From: a bacterium
GTDB taxonomy: Bacteria; Chloroflexota; Chloroflexia; Thermomicrobiales; UBA6265
Length of the DNA: 14,838 nt
Direction: 5' to 3'
NCBI GenBank assembly: GCA_029977305.1
Contig: JAPOLF010000024.1
Span: 1-14,838 of the forward strand
Under the pieces are notes generated by a model. That model ran no database searches. It was not told the origin of the DNA and saw only the letters and a list, made by a program, of their open reading frames with translations. Each line of letters begins with the position of its first letter. Position 1 is the stretch's first letter. This document shows, piece after piece, positions 6,379 through 13,426 of the stretch. The position numbers and the translations under genes are program-made.

Positions 6379-7050
6379 CTACTTGGTTGGGCCGAGAACG
6401 GCGGTGATCTTCGCCGTGACCACGTCGATGGGCTGATTTCCATCGATCCGGGTGACGAGATTCCGCGCATCGTAGAAATCGATCAGCGGCGCGGTCGAGC
6501 CGAAGTACGCATCGAGGCGCTTGGCGATTGCGTCTGGGGTGTCATCCGCCCGTTGGATCAAGGCGCCGCCACAGGCATCACAGACCCCTTCAACCTTGGG
6601 CGGGTTGAAGGTCACGTGGTAGACGGCGTTGCACGACGAGCAGGTGCGGCGACCGGAGAGGCGCTCGACGAGATCCTCGCGGGGAACGTCGATGAGGATC
6701 ACGGCGTCGATCTTGTCCCCGCGCTCGGCCAGTGCGGCGTCTAGGCGCTGCGCTTGGGCGGCAGTGCGCGGGAAGCCATCGAAGAGAATCCCGGAGACCG
6801 GCTCGCCAGCCTTCTTTCGGGCTCCGACCTCGTCGAGCTTTTCCTCGACCAGCGCACAGGTGATGTCATCGGGAACCAACTCGCCGCGATCCATCAGGGC
6901 CTTTGCCTGAATGCCGAGTGGGGTCCCCTCGCCGACCGCCTTGCGAAAGAGTTCCCCAGTGGCGACGGAGACGAGTTGGTACGCCGGGATGATGCGCTCT
7001 GCCTGGGTGCCCTTGCCAGAGCCCTGCGGTCCCATGAGGATGATGTTCAC
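6379..7050 (-). CDS. adk: Adenylate kinase, zinc-type LID
   Basis: Adk interconverts AMP and ATP with two ADP in the cytoplasm. The 223-residue product has the P-loop GPQGSGKGT (7-15), the AMP-site TGELFR (31-36), the DGFPR motif (91-95) and a long LID (about 127-165) with zinc ligands Cys137, Cys140, Cys157 and Cys160. The GTG at 7050 is chosen: GGGAG lies 9 nt upstream and VNIILMGPQGSGKG is the family N-terminus. The frame is open from the secY stop onward, and ATG at 7119 would add 23 residues, but nothing supports them. It lies between secY and map. Confidence 0.96.
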   Translation of the reverse strand: MNIILMGPQGSGKGTQAERIIPAYQLVSVATGELFRKAVGEGTPLGIQAKALMDRGELVPDDITCALVEEKLDEVGARKKAGEPVSGILFDGFPRTAAQAQRLDAALAERGDKIDAVILIDVPREDLVERLSGRRTCSSCNAVYHVTFNPPKVEGVCDACGGALIQRADDTPDAIAKRLDAYFGSTAPLIDFYDARNLVTRIDGNQPIDVVTAKITAVLGPTK

Positions 7051-7073
7051 GTCAACGCACTCCCAAGAGGTCG

Positions 7074-7088
7074 CTGGGCAGAACCCAG
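7074..7088 (-). other. Short hairpin just upstream of adk
   Basis: A perfect 5-bp stem (7074-7078 with 7084-7088) has a 5-nt loop in the 90-nt secY-adk gap. It lies upstream of the adk Shine-Dalgarno. It is weak on its own and is recorded because a second stem (7106-7125) shares the gap. Confidence 0.2.
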
Positions 7089-7105
7089 ACAAGCGAATGC
7101 CGGGG

Positions 7106-7125
7106 GCGGCGTTCAGCATCGCCGC
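7106..7125 (-). other. GC hairpin after secY
   Basis: A perfect 6-bp GC-only stem (7106-7111 with 7120-7125) surrounds an 8-nt loop, 15 nt after the secY stop. No U-tract follows. It could lower downstream expression or mark a processing site. Confidence 0.3.
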
Positions 7126-7140
7126 AAGACCGGTGATGTC

Positions 7141-8457
7141 CTAGCGGATGAAACCTTCGTAGTTGCGCATCTGCAGCTGGGCCTCGAGCTGGCGCATCGT
7201 GTCGATGGCCACGCCGACCACGATCAGCAACGACGTCGCGCTGAGCAGCAGCGAGTTGACCCCGGTGATGGCCGCCGCGATGAACGGCAGGATGGCCACC
7301 GCGCCGAGGAACAGCGCGCCGATCAACGTGATCCGATTGAGCACCTTCTGCAGATAGACCGCGGTGTTCTTGCCCGGGCGAACGCCGGGGATGAACGCAC
7401 CCTGGCGCTGGAGGTTTTCCGGAATCTTCTGCTGCTGGAAGACCACCATCGTGTAGAAGTAGGTGAAGCCGACCACCAGCAGGAAATAGAGCACGTTGTA
7501 GAAGAAGCTGTTCGGGCTGAAGAGCATCGAGATGCCACCGGCAAGACTGCGCAGCCAGGGCACACTCGACGTGGACAGGAACTGTGCGATCAGCCCCGGG
7601 AAGACCATGATGCTGACCGCGAAGATCAGCGGGATCATGCCGGCAGAGTTGACCTTCAGGGGGATGAAGGTGCTCGTCCCACCGTACTGGCGGTTGCCCC
7701 GGACGCGCTTTGCGTAGTGGACCGGGATGCGCCGCTGGCCCTCGTTGATGAGCACGATGCCGACGATGGTCACCAAGGCGATGACGAGGAAGAGCACCGT
7801 CCCGATGACATTGTTGGTCATCGAGCTGCCGGTGACCAACGAACCGATCGTGTTCGGGAGGGAGGCAACGATGCCGCCGAAGATGATGATCGAGACACCG
7901 TTCCCGATTCCCTGCTCGGTGATCAACTCACCGATCCACACCAAGAGCATGGTGCCGGCGGTGAGCGTGAGCAGGAGCGCGAGCGACGGGATGAACGTTT
8001 CGCGGTTGAAGAGCCCGAACCCCTCGAGGAGCGTGCCGCCGTTCGGGCTGGGCTGCCGGCTGAACAGCACAGCCTGCCCGTAGCCTTGGAGGAACGCGAG
8101 CGGCACCGTCAACCAGTGGGTGTACTGGTTGATCTTGTTTCTCCCCTGCTGGCCCTCGTTGGACAATTCGTTGAGGGCCGGGATCACCGGGGTCATCAAC
8201 TGCATGATGATCGACGCCGTGATGTACGGGTACACCCCGAGCGCCACCACCGAGAAGGATGAGAGACCGCTTCCGGAGAAGAGGTTCAGCATCCCGAGAA
8301 GATCGTTGTTGTCGACGAACTGCCGCAAGCCCTCGCGGTCAACGCCAGGCACCGGGATCGACGCGATGAATCGGAAGATGATCAGCATCGCGAGCGTGAA
8401 GAGAATCCGCTTCCGCAGATCCGGCAGCTTGAACGCGTTGAGGAGAGCCTGCAGCAT
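7141..8457 (-). CDS. secY: Protein translocase subunit SecY
   Basis: SecY is the ten-helix pore of the Sec translocon in the inner membrane, working with SecE, SecG and SecA or the ribosome. The 438-residue product has hydrophobic segments throughout, starting at about 17-35. A plug region (SGSGLSSFSVVALGVYPYIT, 61-80) and the conserved cytoplasmic loop with VHYAKRVRGNRQYGG (246-260) are clear. The C-terminus ends NYEGFIR, typical of the family. The ATG at 8457 is 3 nt past the rplO stop. Its purine-rich Shine-Dalgarno (AAGGGGG) lies inside rplO, so the two genes are coupled. The sequence INQYTHWLTVPLAFLQGYGQ (109-128) resembles Chloroflexota SecY, from memory. Confidence 0.98.
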   Translation of the reverse strand: MLQALLNAFKLPDLRKRILFTLAMLIIFRFIASIPVPGVDREGLRQFVDNNDLLGMLNLFSGSGLSSFSVVALGVYPYITASIIMQLMTPVIPALNELSNEGQQGRNKINQYTHWLTVPLAFLQGYGQAVLFSRQPSPNGGTLLEGFGLFNRETFIPSLALLLTLTAGTMLLVWIGELITEQGIGNGVSIIIFGGIVASLPNTIGSLVTGSSMTNNVIGTVLFLVIALVTIVGIVLINEGQRRIPVHYAKRVRGNRQYGGTSTFIPLKVNSAGMIPLIFAVSIMVFPGLIAQFLSTSSVPWLRSLAGGISMLFSPNSFFYNVLYFLLVVGFTYFYTMVVFQQQKIPENLQRQGAFIPGVRPGKNTAVYLQKVLNRITLIGALFLGAVAILPFIAAAITGVNSLLLSATSLLIVVGVAIDTMRQLEAQLQMRNYEGFIR

Positions 8458-8460
8458 CGA

Positions 8461-9054
8461 CTAGGCCCCCTTGCCAGCCTTGATCGCCGCTTCAGCTTCC
8501 TTGCGAGTCGGACCACCGACCTTGCCGACGCGTGCCCGCTTCAGGTCACGGTTGAGGGCGATGCGCCGGGTGCGCGGGCGGCGGTGCGACCACTCGTCGT
8601 GGCGCTCGAGGATGACGACGGACCCGCCGGCAGCCTCGATCTTCGCCTTGGCCGACTCGGAAACCGCGTGGGCGTGAACCTCGACCTTCGCCGAGAGATC
8701 CCCGTTGCCGAGCACCTTCACCGGGAAGCGCAGACCGCGGGTGACGCCCGCCGCGTGCAGCGACTCGGGGGTGATCGCGCCGGACCCGGCGAGATCCTGG
8801 AGTCGAGCGACGTTCACCACTTCCCAGTCGGGCTTGAAGATGTTGGTGAAGCCGCGCTTGTAGGGCATCCGCTTCTGGATCGGGAGTTGTCCGCCCTCGA
8901 ATCCGCGGCCGACGCCAGCGTGCGTGCGGGCCTTCTGGCCCTTCTGCCCGCGACCGGCGGTCTTGCCTTTGCCCGACCCCGGACCGCGTCCGACACTGTT
9001 CTTGGACGGACGTGATCCTGGTGCCGGCTTCAGATCGTCAAGTGTCAATGCCAT
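8461..9054 (-). CDS. rplO: Large subunit ribosomal protein L15, with C-terminal extension
   Basis: L15 (uL15) is a late-assembly 50S protein that threads into 23S rRNA. The 197-residue product begins MALTLDDLKPAPGSR and has the Gly-rich RNA-binding arm GRGPGSGKGKTAGRGQKGQ (22-40) and the globular C-terminal domain ending AKIEAAGGSVVIL (137-149), where most L15 proteins stop. About 48 further residues follow, rich in Arg and Lys, with normal high-GC codon use. The frame is open upstream to 9186, but the ATG at 9054 matches the family start and has GGGGGAG/AGGG upstream. It lies between rpmD and secY, the normal order. Confidence 0.97.
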   Translation of the reverse strand: MALTLDDLKPAPGSRPSKNSVGRGPGSGKGKTAGRGQKGQKARTHAGVGRGFEGGQLPIQKRMPYKRGFTNIFKPDWEVVNVARLQDLAGSGAITPESLHAAGVTRGLRFPVKVLGNGDLSAKVEVHAHAVSESAKAKIEAAGGSVVILERHDEWSHRRPRTRRIALNRDLKRARVGKVGGPTRKEAEAAIKAGKGA

Positions 9055-9112
9055 GGTTCGTACCCTGCTCCCCCGGTTGGCGCGCGCGCCTTCCGGGAAC
9101 CCGACGAGGCGA

Positions 9113-9319
9113 CTACTCCGCGCTCGCCAGCTCCTCAACAACCACCAAGTGGCGCACCTTGTTGACCATGCCGCGGATCGACGCATTGTCGACGCGCACC
9201 ACGGTGTGGTTCAGCCGGCGCAAGCCGAGCGCCTTCACCGTGCGGCCCTGGTCCTTCGGGCGACCGATCGTGCTCTTCACCAAGGTGATGCGGAGCACGC
9301 CGTTCGACGACTCGCTCAT
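9113..9319 (-). CDS. rpmD: Large subunit ribosomal protein L30
   Basis: L30 (uL30) is a small 50S protein bound to 23S rRNA domain II. The 68-residue product contains LRITLVKSTIGRPKDQGRTV (9-28) and the LGLRRLNHTVV block (32-42) that define the family, with a few extra residues at each end. The ATG at 9319 is 6 nt past the rpsE stop, and its Shine-Dalgarno AGGAG comes from the final Gln-Glu codons of rpsE, so translation is probably coupled. It lies between rpsE and rplO, as in most spc operons. Confidence 0.97.
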   Translation of the reverse strand: MSESSNGVLRITLVKSTIGRPKDQGRTVKALGLRRLNHTVVRVDNASIRGMVNKVRHLVVVEELASAE

Positions 9320-9325
9320 GATTCC

Positions 9326-9907
9326 TTACTCCTGGCCCCGGGCTGCACCGGCCTTGCGGCGAAGGGCACCCTGGCGATGGCGACGACGCGCCACCGCGTC
9401 TGCCGATTCCAGCTCTTGCAGCGCGGCGAGGGTCGCGCGCACCACGTTGACGGGGTTGTTGCTGCCGAGGGACTTGGACAACACGTCCTTGACCCCAGCC
9501 GCCTCGAGCACCGCGCGCGCACCACCGCCGGCGATGACGCCGGTGCCGGGAGCCGCAGGCTTCAGCATGACGCGGGCCGCGCCGAAGCTGGTCTCGACCT
9601 GATGCGGGATGGTGGTGCCATCCAGCGGGACGGTGATCATGGCCTTCTTGGCCGCCTCGACGCCCTTGCGGATCGAGTCGGGCACCTCGCCCGCCTTGCC
9701 CATACCGGCACCGACCCGACCCTTGCCGTCGCCGACGACGATCAGGCTACCGAAAGCGAACCGCCGACCGCCCTTCGCCACCTTGGCGACGCGGTTGATC
9801 TGCACGACTCGCTCTTCGAACTCGCTGCCGCCCTCGTCTTCTGACCGGCGACGTGGGCCGCGGTCTCCGCCGCGGTCTGATCGTTGTCCTCGGTTATCTC
9901 GCTCCAC
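9326..9907 (-). CDS. rpsE: Small subunit ribosomal protein S5
   Basis: S5 (uS5) lines the mRNA entry channel and affects decoding accuracy. The frame is open back to 10030, but that would overlap rplR by 71 bases. The GTG at 9907 has GGGAGGA (9915-9921) 7 nt upstream and is the better start, giving 193 residues. The N-terminal double-stranded-RNA-binding-like domain is about 31-95 (EERVVQINRVAKVAKGGRR, 31-49), and the C-terminal domain about 105-175 includes GTGVIAGGGARAVLEAAG (121-138). The first 30 residues are a charged Arg/Gly/Asp-rich extension common in S5 proteins. It lies between rplR and rpmD. Confidence 0.97.
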   Translation of the reverse strand: MERDNRGQRSDRGGDRGPRRRSEDEGGSEFEERVVQINRVAKVAKGGRRFAFGSLIVVGDGKGRVGAGMGKAGEVPDSIRKGVEAAKKAMITVPLDGTTIPHQVETSFGAARVMLKPAAPGTGVIAGGGARAVLEAAGVKDVLSKSLGSNNPVNVVRATLAALQELESADAVARRRHRQGALRRKAGAARGQE

Positions 9908-9959
9908 GTGTGTTTCCTCCCGCTCGGCGCTCACCGCCGAGGCCAGACGTCTGGGACGA

Positions 9960-10334
9960 CTAGAACTCCAGCCCAGCCTCGCGGGCGCTATCCGCGACCG
10001 CCTTAACGCGACCGTGGTAGAGGAATCCACCGCGATCGAACACCACCGCTGTGATGCCGGCGGCCTTGGCGCGCTCGGCGATCACCTTGCCCACCGCAGC
10101 CGCGCGGGCCGTCTTGGTCGCGCCGGATCCGGCGGCGTCCTTGACGTCCTGCTCGAGGTCACTCGCGCTGACGAGCGTGTGGCCCTTGGTGTCGTCCACC
10201 ACCTGCGCATAGATGTGCGCCGACGAGCGGAAGACGTTGAGCCGCGGTCGCACCGGCGTGCCGTTGACCTTCGCGCGAACTCGAACGTGGCGTCGCTTTC
10301 GTGGCGACAGTGCCTTTCGGTACTTGAGACGCAT
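9960..10334 (-). CDS. rplR: Large subunit ribosomal protein L18
   Basis: L18 (uL18) carries 5S rRNA into the 50S central protuberance together with L5. The 124-residue product has the basic N-terminal arm RKALSPRKRRHVRVRAKVNG (6-25), the core RPRLNVFRSSAHIYAQVVDD (29-48) and the family ending FDRGGFLYHGRVKAVADSAR. The ATG at 10334 follows GGGGAG. It is separated from rplF by 129 nt, the longest gap in the cluster, which contains several inverted repeats (see 10335-10463). Confidence 0.98.
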   Translation of the reverse strand: MRLKYRKALSPRKRRHVRVRAKVNGTPVRPRLNVFRSSAHIYAQVVDDTKGHTLVSASDLEQDVKDAAGSGATKTARAAAVGKVIAERAKAAGITAVVFDRGGFLYHGRVKAVADSAREAGLEF

Positions 10335-10463
10335 CTCGTGACTCCCCGAACTCGCCGGACCGCATCCGGGCTGCTCGCCTCCTGATCATCAGGGGGGATC
10401 GGCGACACAACCCAACGGTGACCCGGCACCTCGTCCAGCGCCCGACGTCGAGCGCTGGTTCCG
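10335..10463 (-). other. 129-nt rplF-rplR gap with three inverted repeats
   Basis: No gene is visible in this gap. Three perfect small stems occur: 7 bp pairing 10435-10441 with 10452-10458 around a 10-nt loop, 5 nt after the rplF stop; 5 bp pairing 10381-10385 with 10389-10393 around 3 nt; and 5 bp pairing 10355-10359 with 10365-10369. Only the first stands out. None has a U-tract, so this is not a clear terminator. An RNA control or processing element ahead of rplR is possible but unproven. Confidence 0.35.
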
Positions 10464-11009
10464 CTACTTCGCCTTGCCAGCCTTGCCGGCCTTGCGGCGG
10501 ACGACCTCGCCCGCGTAGCGAATCCCCTTGCCCTTGTAGGGTTCCGGCGGGCGAACCCGGCGGATGCGGGCGGCTTCCTCGCCGACCTGCTGCTTGTCGA
10601 TGCCCATCACGGACACCTTGGTGTTGGCCTCGACGGCGAAGCTGATGCCCGCCGGCGGAACCATCCGCACCGGGTGCGAATAGCCGACCGAGAGGACCAG
10701 CGTGCTGCCATCCATGGCGGCACGATACCCGACGCCCTGGATGTCAAGGTTCTTCGTGTAGCCCTCGGTGACGCCGACCACCATGTTGTTGAGCAGCGTC
10801 CGGGTGAGGCCGTGCAGCGAGCGGTGGGTCCGCTCATTGTCCGGGCGCTCGACGGAGATGGTGCCGTCCTCATTGACGAGCTTCATGTCCGAGTCGAACT
10901 TCTGCGACAGGGTGCCCTTCGGGCCCTTGACCGTCACCGAGTTGTCATCACCGATGGTGATCTCGACGGCCTTGGGAAGGGTGATGGGTTTTCTACCAAT
11001 ACGTGACAT
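10464..11009 (-). CDS. rplF: Large subunit ribosomal protein L6
   Basis: L6 (uL6) sits at the base of the L7/L12 stalk and contacts the sarcin-ricin loop. The 181-residue product starts MSRIGRKPITLPK. It has the two tandem L6 folds (about 10-80 and 83-165), the junction YTKNLDIQGVGYRA (about 84-97) and the conserved PEPYKGKGIRYAGE (156-169), then a Lys/Ala-rich tail. The ATG at 11009 follows GGGAG. It lies 32 nt after rpsH. Confidence 0.98.
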   Translation of the reverse strand: MSRIGRKPITLPKAVEITIGDDNSVTVKGPKGTLSQKFDSDMKLVNEDGTISVERPDNERTHRSLHGLTRTLLNNMVVGVTEGYTKNLDIQGVGYRAAMDGSTLVLSVGYSHPVRMVPPAGISFAVEANTKVSVMGIDKQQVGEEAARIRRVRPPEPYKGKGIRYAGEVVRRKAGKAGKAK

Positions 11010-11041
11010 CGTCGTACTCCCAGCGTGTCAGCGCGGCGGCG

Positions 11042-11440
11042 CTAGAACACCGTGCAGAGGACCTCGCCGCCGATGCCGCGTCGGCGCGCCTCGTACCCAG
11101 TCAAGACGCCCTGCGGCGTGCTGACGATCGCGATCCCGAGTCCGCTGCGAACGCGGGGAATCTCATCCTTGCCGGCGTACACGCGGAGACCGGGCTTGCT
11201 GACCCGCTTGATCTCGCGAATGGTCGGCTTCTTGTCCGGCCCGTAAAGCAGCTTCACCACCAGATTATTCTGGGGCTCCTGCTCGACGACGCGGAAATCC
11301 GCGATGTATCCCTCGTCCTTCAGGATCTTGGCGATGGCCACCAGGATCTTGCTGGAGGGCATCGTCGTCTCCGTCTGCCGGGCCATCCCGGCATTCCGGA
11401 TCCGGGTCAGCATGTCGCTGATAGGATCATTGACGCTCAT
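11042..11440 (-). CDS. rpsH: Small subunit ribosomal protein S8
   Basis: S8 (uS8) is a primary 16S rRNA binder, and in E. coli it represses its own spc operon by binding the mRNA. The 132-residue product starts MSVNDPISDMLTRIRNA and has the C-terminal blocks GIAIVSTPQGVLTG (101-114) and GIGGEVLCTVF (122-132). The central region is normal in length. The ATG at 11440 has AGGGAGAG upstream. In E. coli the S8 site is near the start of rplE; I could not identify a matching site here by eye. Confidence 0.98.
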   Translation of the reverse strand: MSVNDPISDMLTRIRNAGMARQTETTMPSSKILVAIAKILKDEGYIADFRVVEQEPQNNLVVKLLYGPDKKPTIREIKRVSKPGLRVYAGKDEIPRVRSGLGIAIVSTPQGVLTGYEARRRGIGGEVLCTVF

Positions 11441-11464
11441 CGAATCGCTCTCCCTGCCCTTGCC

Positions 11465-11650
11465 CTACCAGCTCGACTTGGTCACGCCCGGGAGCCGGCC
11501 AACCGAAGCCAACTCGCGGAAGCAGATGCGGCAGACACCGAACTTGCGCATGTAGGCGCGGCTGCGTCCACAGGTCTTGCAGCGGTTGACGGCACGCGTC
11601 TGGAACTTCGGCTCTCGCTGTGACTTGACGATGAGTGATGTTCTGGCCAC
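11465..11650 (-). CDS. rpsN: Small subunit ribosomal protein S14, type Z
   Basis: S14 (uS14) is in the 30S head near the A and P sites. The 61-residue product is the short zinc-binding form with Cys24, Cys27, Cys40 and Cys43 (RCKTCGRSRAY and CRICFREL), ending in LPGVTKSSW as usual. The start is GTG at 11650 with a purine-rich AAGGAGA upstream. It lies between rplE and rpsH, the standard spc position. Confidence 0.98.
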   Translation of the reverse strand: MARTSLIVKSQREPKFQTRAVNRCKTCGRSRAYMRKFGVCRICFRELASVGRLPGVTKSSW

Positions 11651-11679
11651 TGGCCTTCTCCTTCCTTCTCCGCTGCCGT

Positions 11680-12237
11680 CTAGCCGCGGCGCTCGGTCTG
11701 GGCGAACGGCATCCCCATCAGGGCGAGGAGCCTGCGCCCTTCGGCGTCCGTCTTTGCGGTGGTGACGAAGCTCATCTCCAACCCGCGGGTCTTGTCGATC
11801 TTGTCGTAGTCAATCTCCGGGAACGCGATTTGCTCGCGGAGACCGAGGGTGTAGTTGCCGCGTCCGTCGAACGAGTTCGGGGAGACGCCCCGGAAGTCTC
11901 GGATGCGGGGCATGGTGATCGCCACCAGGCGATCCAGGAACTCGTACATCTTCGGCCCGCGCAGCGTGACCATCGCGCCGATCGGCATGCCGGCTCGCAG
12001 CTTGAACGCGGCGATCGACTTCTTGGCCCGGGTGATCATCGCCTTCTGGCCGGTGACCTGCTCCAGGTCGCCCACCGCGGCGTCGATCGCCTTGGCGTTC
12101 GCCACGGCCTCACCAAGGCCGATGTTGACGACGATCTTCTCGATCTTCGGCACCTGCATGATGTTGGCGTAGCCGAATTCTTTCATCAATTGGGGCACCA
12201 CTTCGTTGTTGTAGCGGTCCTTCAATCGTGGGCTCAT
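11680..12237 (-). CDS. rplE: Large subunit ribosomal protein L5
   Basis: L5 (uL5) binds 5S rRNA and contacts the P-site tRNA and S13 across the intersubunit bridge. The 185-residue product has the blocks IMQVPKIEKIVVNIGLGEA (26-44), KLRAGMPIGAMVTLRG (79-94) and the P-site loop region with FPEIDYDKIDKTRGLEMSFV (138-157), all typical. The ATG at 12237 follows GAGGAAGCG. A 92-nt gap separates it from rplX; only a 4-bp stem is visible there. Confidence 0.98.
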   Translation of the reverse strand: MSPRLKDRYNNEVVPQLMKEFGYANIMQVPKIEKIVVNIGLGEAVANAKAIDAAVGDLEQVTGQKAMITRAKKSIAAFKLRAGMPIGAMVTLRGPKMYEFLDRLVAITMPRIRDFRGVSPNSFDGRGNYTLGLREQIAFPEIDYDKIDKTRGLEMSFVTTAKTDAEGRRLLALMGMPFAQTERRG

Positions 12238-12329
12238 CGCTTCCTCATTTCACTCTGGCGTTTCCCGCCTGGTCCGCCGCGTGGGGCGCTCAGGCCGCCG
12301 ATCCACTTCCTCGTTTTGCCCAACCGGGC

Positions 12330-12659
12330 TTAGTTCTTCTCATCCGGCCGCGGGACCGTCGCATTGCACTTCTTGCAGTACCGCTCGTTCTTGCCATTGG
12401 CATCGGCGCGGACGCCGACGCGGGTCGCCTGCTTGCAGGCCGGGCAGACCAACTTCACCTTGCTGACGTGCAGCGGCGCCTCGACCTTGACCAGGCCGGC
12501 CTGCCGCGCGCGACCGCGCTTGATGTGCTTGGTGACGAAGTTCACACCCTCGATCACCACGCGATCGGTTTCCATGTCGTTCACGCGAACGACGCCCGTC
12601 TGCCCTTTGTTCTTGCCCGAGGTGACCAGCACCTCATCGCCTCGTCGAATCTTTCGCAT
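12330..12659 (-). CDS. rplX: Large subunit ribosomal protein L24, zinc-ribbon form
   Basis: L24 (uL24) is an assembly-initiating 50S protein near the exit tunnel. The ATG at 12659 gives 109 residues starting MRKIRRGDEVLV, with a KOW motif (about 4-31, including SGKNKGQTG). A C-terminal zinc ribbon has Cys72, Cys75, Cys95 and Cys98. The earlier ATG at 12665 is in frame, but GGGGAG at 12667-12672 is only 1 nt from it and 7 nt from 12659, so the later start is preferred. It lies between rplN and rplE. Confidence 0.97.
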   Translation of the reverse strand: MRKIRRGDEVLVTSGKNKGQTGVVRVNDMETDRVVIEGVNFVTKHIKRGRARQAGLVKVEAPLHVSKVKLVCPACKQATRVGVRADANGKNERYCKKCNATVPRPDEKN

Positions 12660-12704
12660 CACCATGCTCCCCGGAGTATCCGCAACGTACCGGCTGGTTC
12701 CTCG

Positions 12705-13073
12705 CTAAAGGACTTCCGGAGCCAGCGAGACAATCCGCATGTACTGACGCTCGCGCAGCTCGCGGCCGACCGGGCCGAAGATGCGGGTGCCGCGCGGGTT
12801 GCCCTGCGCATTGATCAGCACGGCGGCGTTGTCATCGAATTTGATGTGGCTGCCATCCGGCCGCCCGTATTCCTGCGCCGTCCGCACGATGACCGCGCGC
12901 ACGACATCGCCCTTCTTGACCCCGGCGTTGGGCTGCGCCTGCTTGACGCTCGCGATGATGGTGTCGCCGACGCTCCCATACTTGCGACCCGAGCCACCGA
13001 GGACCCGGATACACAGGAGTTCCTTGGCTCCGCTGTTGTCCGCGACGCGAAGTCGCGTTTCCTGCTGAATCAC
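12705..13073 (-). CDS. rplN: Large subunit ribosomal protein L14
   Basis: L14 (uL14) is on the 50S interface side, where it contacts 16S rRNA and binds the silencing factor RsfS. The 122-residue product is exactly the family length, with MIQQETRLRVADNSGAKELL at the start, KKGDVVRAVIVRT (53-65) and RGTRIFGPVGRELR (94-107). The start is GTG at 13073 with GAGAGGG upstream. It lies between rpsQ and rplX. Confidence 0.98.
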   Translation of the reverse strand: MIQQETRLRVADNSGAKELLCIRVLGGSGRKYGSVGDTIIASVKQAQPNAGVKKGDVVRAVIVRTAQEYGRPDGSHIKFDDNAAVLINAQGNPRGTRIFGPVGRELRERQYMRIVSLAPEVL

Positions 13074-13103
13074 CTTGCTACCCTCTCACCCGCGCCGCGC
13101 GGA

Positions 13104-13400
13104 CTAGATCTGGACGCCGCGCTCGACGATCTCCCGAACGATCCAGCGCTTGCGCTTGGAGAGCGGTCGCGTCTCCTCGATGCGCACGATGTCGCCCGGC
13201 TTGCACTCGTTCTGCTCGTCATGGGCAAGGAACTTGTTGGTCCGGGTGATCCGCTTGTGGTACAGGCGGTGGCGGCGCACGTTCTCGACGGCGACGACGA
13301 CGGTCTTCTCCATCTTGTCGCTGACGACGCGGCCAACCTTCTGGGTCCGCGGCTTCTGCTGGGCGGCGGTGTCGACGACGCCCTCGGTCTGCTCAGGCAT
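13104..13400 (-). CDS. rpsQ: Small subunit ribosomal protein S17
   Basis: S17 (uS17) is a primary 16S rRNA binder with an OB fold. The frame is open upstream to 13592, but the ATG at 13400 has AGGAGAGGAAG 4-14 nt upstream (AGGAG at 13411-13415) and gives 98 residues. The family core GRVVSDKMEKTVVVAVE (23-39), the NECKPGDIVRIEETRPLSK block (64-82) and the ending RWIVREIVERG are clear. The first ~18 residues (Thr/Gln/Glu-rich) go beyond the shortest S17 proteins. It lies between rpmC and rplN. Confidence 0.97.
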   Translation of the reverse strand: MPEQTEGVVDTAAQQKPRTQKVGRVVSDKMEKTVVVAVENVRRHRLYHKRITRTNKFLAHDEQNECKPGDIVRIEETRPLSKRKRWIVREIVERGVQI

Positions 13401-13426
13401 GTTGCTTCCTCTCCTGCGCTGCCGTC

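Noticed and set aside
6754..8262. A 502-codon plus-strand frame opposite adk and secY, very rich in Asp, Glu, Arg and His
   Set aside because: Its composition is what the complement of hydrophobic, GC-rich secY codons produces, and it has no ribosome-binding site or domain.
8461..9186. Longer rplO start at 9186
   Set aside because: It would overlap the end of rpmD, and the extra residues are not L15-like; ATG at 9054 matches the family start.
8924..9844. A 306-codon plus-strand frame opposite rplO, rpmD and rpsE
   Set aside because: It is a shadow of three well-supported ribosomal genes and ignores their boundaries.
9326..10030. Longer rpsE start at 10030
   Set aside because: It would overlap rplR by 71 bases, and the added residues are not S5-like; GTG at 9907 has a good Shine-Dalgarno.
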